NCBI GenBank assembly: GCA_033549365.1
Contig: JAWSUF010000001.1
Span: 372,001-436,000 of the forward strand
Source of the DNA: Acidobacteriota bacterium
GTDB lineage: Bacteria; Acidobacteriota; Aminicenantia; Aminicenantales; Saccharicenantaceae
Direction of reading: 5' to 3'
DNA length: 64,000 nucleotides
The stretch's first letter is position 1. Every line of letters begins with the position of its first letter. A model generated the notes under the pieces. It did not search any database. It was not told the DNA's origin and was given only the letters and a program-made list of their open reading frames with translations. Below are positions 63,063 through 64,000 of the stretch, in pieces. The translations under genes and the position numbers were made by a program.

Positions 63063-64000
63063 TCAAGCTTTGATGACGTTGGCGCGCTTTTTCCTGACTG
63101 CGTTCCTGGTATCGACAACGAGGGGTGCCGTGCGTACGATCCAATCGATGTCGTAGCAGGTATGATCCGTGGCGATGATGACGGCGTCGGAGCGTTTGAG
63201 CCGCGCGGCGGTGAGGGGGACCGAGGCCATGTCCATGTCCGGATATTCGCGGTGTCCGGCCGAACGCGGAATGTAGGGATCGTTGTAAGCCACCGATGCG
63301 CCTCTTTCCTTGAACAGGCTGATGAGCTTCAGCGAGGGCGATTCCCTGGGATCGTCGATGTCTTTTTTATAGGCCAGCCCTAAAATCAGAATCCGGGCCC
63401 CCTTAAGAGGTTTCTTCCCGGCGTTCAAGGCGGCGACGGTTTTATCCAGAACATAATACGGCATCGACGTGTTGATCTCGCCGGCGAGTTCGATGAACCG
63501 GGTCGCGAAATCCACTTCCTTGGCTTTCCAGGTCAGATAGAAGGGATCGATGGGAATGCAGTGGCCGCCGAGCCCGGGTCCCGGATGGAAGGGCATAAAA
63601 CCGAACGGTTTCGACGAGGCGGCCCGGATGACCTCCCAGACATCGATGCCCATGCGGTCGAAAATCATCTTCAACTCGTTGACCAGAGCGATGTTTACGG
63701 AACGGAAGATGTTTTCCAAAAGCTTGGATGATTCGGCAACGCGTGTCGAGGAGACGGCGACGGTGCTGCCGACGACGGCGTCATACAGGGCGCAGGCGAT
63801 CCGCAGGCAGTCGCGGCTGTGTCCGCCGACAACCTTGGGGGTGTTTTCCGCCGTGAAATGCGGATCCCCCGGGTTTTCTCTTTCCGGGGAAAAGGCCAGA
63901 TAAAAATCCCGGCCCGCCCGAAGACCCGAAGCCTCCAGAATCGGGAGCATTTCCTCCTCCGTCGTTCCGGGATAGGTCGTGCTTTCCAGGATGACGATCT
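63063..64000 (-). CDS. UDP-N-acetylglucosamine/mannosamine dehydrogenase (5' end outside window)
   Basis: A nucleotide-sugar dehydrogenase cut by the right edge; about 312 residues are visible from ...VILESTTYPGTTEE to the end. The catalytic Cys lies in HPGPGLGGHCIPIDPFYLTW and LGLAYKKDIDDPRESPS is the C-terminal NAD-domain motif. The GLGGHCIPIDP form is typical of WbpA/WecC-type UDP-GlcNAc or UDP-ManNAc 6-dehydrogenases rather than UDP-glucose dehydrogenase. About 110-120 N-terminal residues are missing. With ugd it points to acidic sugars in a surface polysaccharide. Confidence 0.9.
   Translation of the reverse strand, partial: IVILESTTYPGTTEEEMLPILEASGLRAGRDFYLAFSPERENPGDPHFTAENTPKVVGGHSRDCLRIACALYDAVVGSTVAVSSTRVAESSKLLENIFRSVNIALVNELKMIFDRMGIDVWEVIRAASSKPFGFMPFHPGPGLGGHCIPIDPFYLTWKAKEVDFATRFIELAGEINTSMPYYVLDKTVAALNAGKKPLKGARILILGLAYKKDIDDPRESPSLKLISLFKERGASVAYNDPYIPRSAGHREYPDMDMASVPLTAARLKRSDAVIIATDHTCYDIDWIVRTAPLVVDTRNAVRKKRANVIKA

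Overview
The window is ordinary chromosomal DNA of a GC-rich (about 60%), diderm, anaerobic bacterium. The diderm envelope is shown by TonB/ExbB/ExbD, RseP, lipoproteins and beta-barrel proteins. The anaerobic habit is inferred from a rubrerythrin/rubredoxin cassette, NifS/NifU-type Fe-S assembly, ThyX, a radical-SAM AmmeMemo enzyme, hydrogenase maturation genes and a metallopterin-dependent ergothioneine synthase. The gene content and the peculiar intergenic repeats remind me of the Aminicenantes/Acidobacteriota side of the tree, but no 16S or marker tree is available here, so this is only a moderate-confidence guess. There is no phage, transposase, integrase or CRISPR array.

Layout. 1-2.7 kb (minus): tRNA-Thr, Tyr, Gly, Thr, rpmG, tRNA-Trp, secE, nusG, rplK and rplA (cut by the left edge), from one strong promoter at 2.84 kb. 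2.8-4.5 kb (minus): an ECF sigma / zinc anti-sigma / Spy-like periplasmic protein operon. 5-13.3 kb (plus): purB-purS-purQ-purL, an outer-membrane barrel, purN, an HMG-CoA-lyase-like gene and a class III CoA-transferase. 13.3-18.6 kb (minus): a tandem ThyX protein, glmS, rtcB and archease. 18.9-27 kb (minus): nine tightly overlapping genes, nfu, nifS, nifU, nadA, ferritin-like, M50 protease, nth, amrS and ettA, which join Fe-S assembly to Fe-S clients. 27-34.4 kb (minus): a Cys-rich H1-like protein, purA, a porin, an FAD reductase, rubredoxin, a rubrerythrin-like protein and recD2. 34.5-44.4 kb (mostly plus): an alkaline-phosphatase-fold membrane protein, lepB (minus), a YchF-like GTPase, tgt, yajC-secD-secF and tonB-exbB-exbD, closed by a strong terminator. 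44.5-50.7 kb: a 2-hydroxyacid dehydrogenase, then (minus) uppS-cdsA-dxr-rseP-ispG. 50.8-53.2 kb (plus): hypC-hypD-hypE. 53.7-61.7 kb (plus): a lipoprotein, egtD plus a molybdopterin/cysteine-desulfurase fusion, and a glycosidase-like lipoprotein. 61.7-64 kb (minus): two nucleotide-sugar dehydrogenases, the second cut by the right edge.

Three things stand out. (1) egtD followed one base later by a 1128-residue fusion of a molybdopterin oxidoreductase to a cysteine desulfurase is a compact oxygen-independent ergothioneine pathway; the fusion type is known from Caldithrix abyssi. (2) A dispersed intergenic repeat occurs at least six times. It has a nearly fixed 24-base core fused to a hairpin whose stem differs in every independent locus but stays paired, and which is usually closed by GT/AC and followed by GCAC. 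I know of no described family that matches it. (3) The stand-alone NifS-like protein of the Fe-S operon has lost its PLP lysine (Gln in its place), while the desulfurase domain of the fusion keeps every catalytic residue.

Several promoters (uppS, egtD, the YchF-like GTPase, the glycosidase-like lipoprotein, perhaps recD2) place the -10 box only 7-13 bases before the start codon, with no Shine-Dalgarno sequence, which suggests regular use of leaderless or near-leaderless mRNAs alongside normal leaders.
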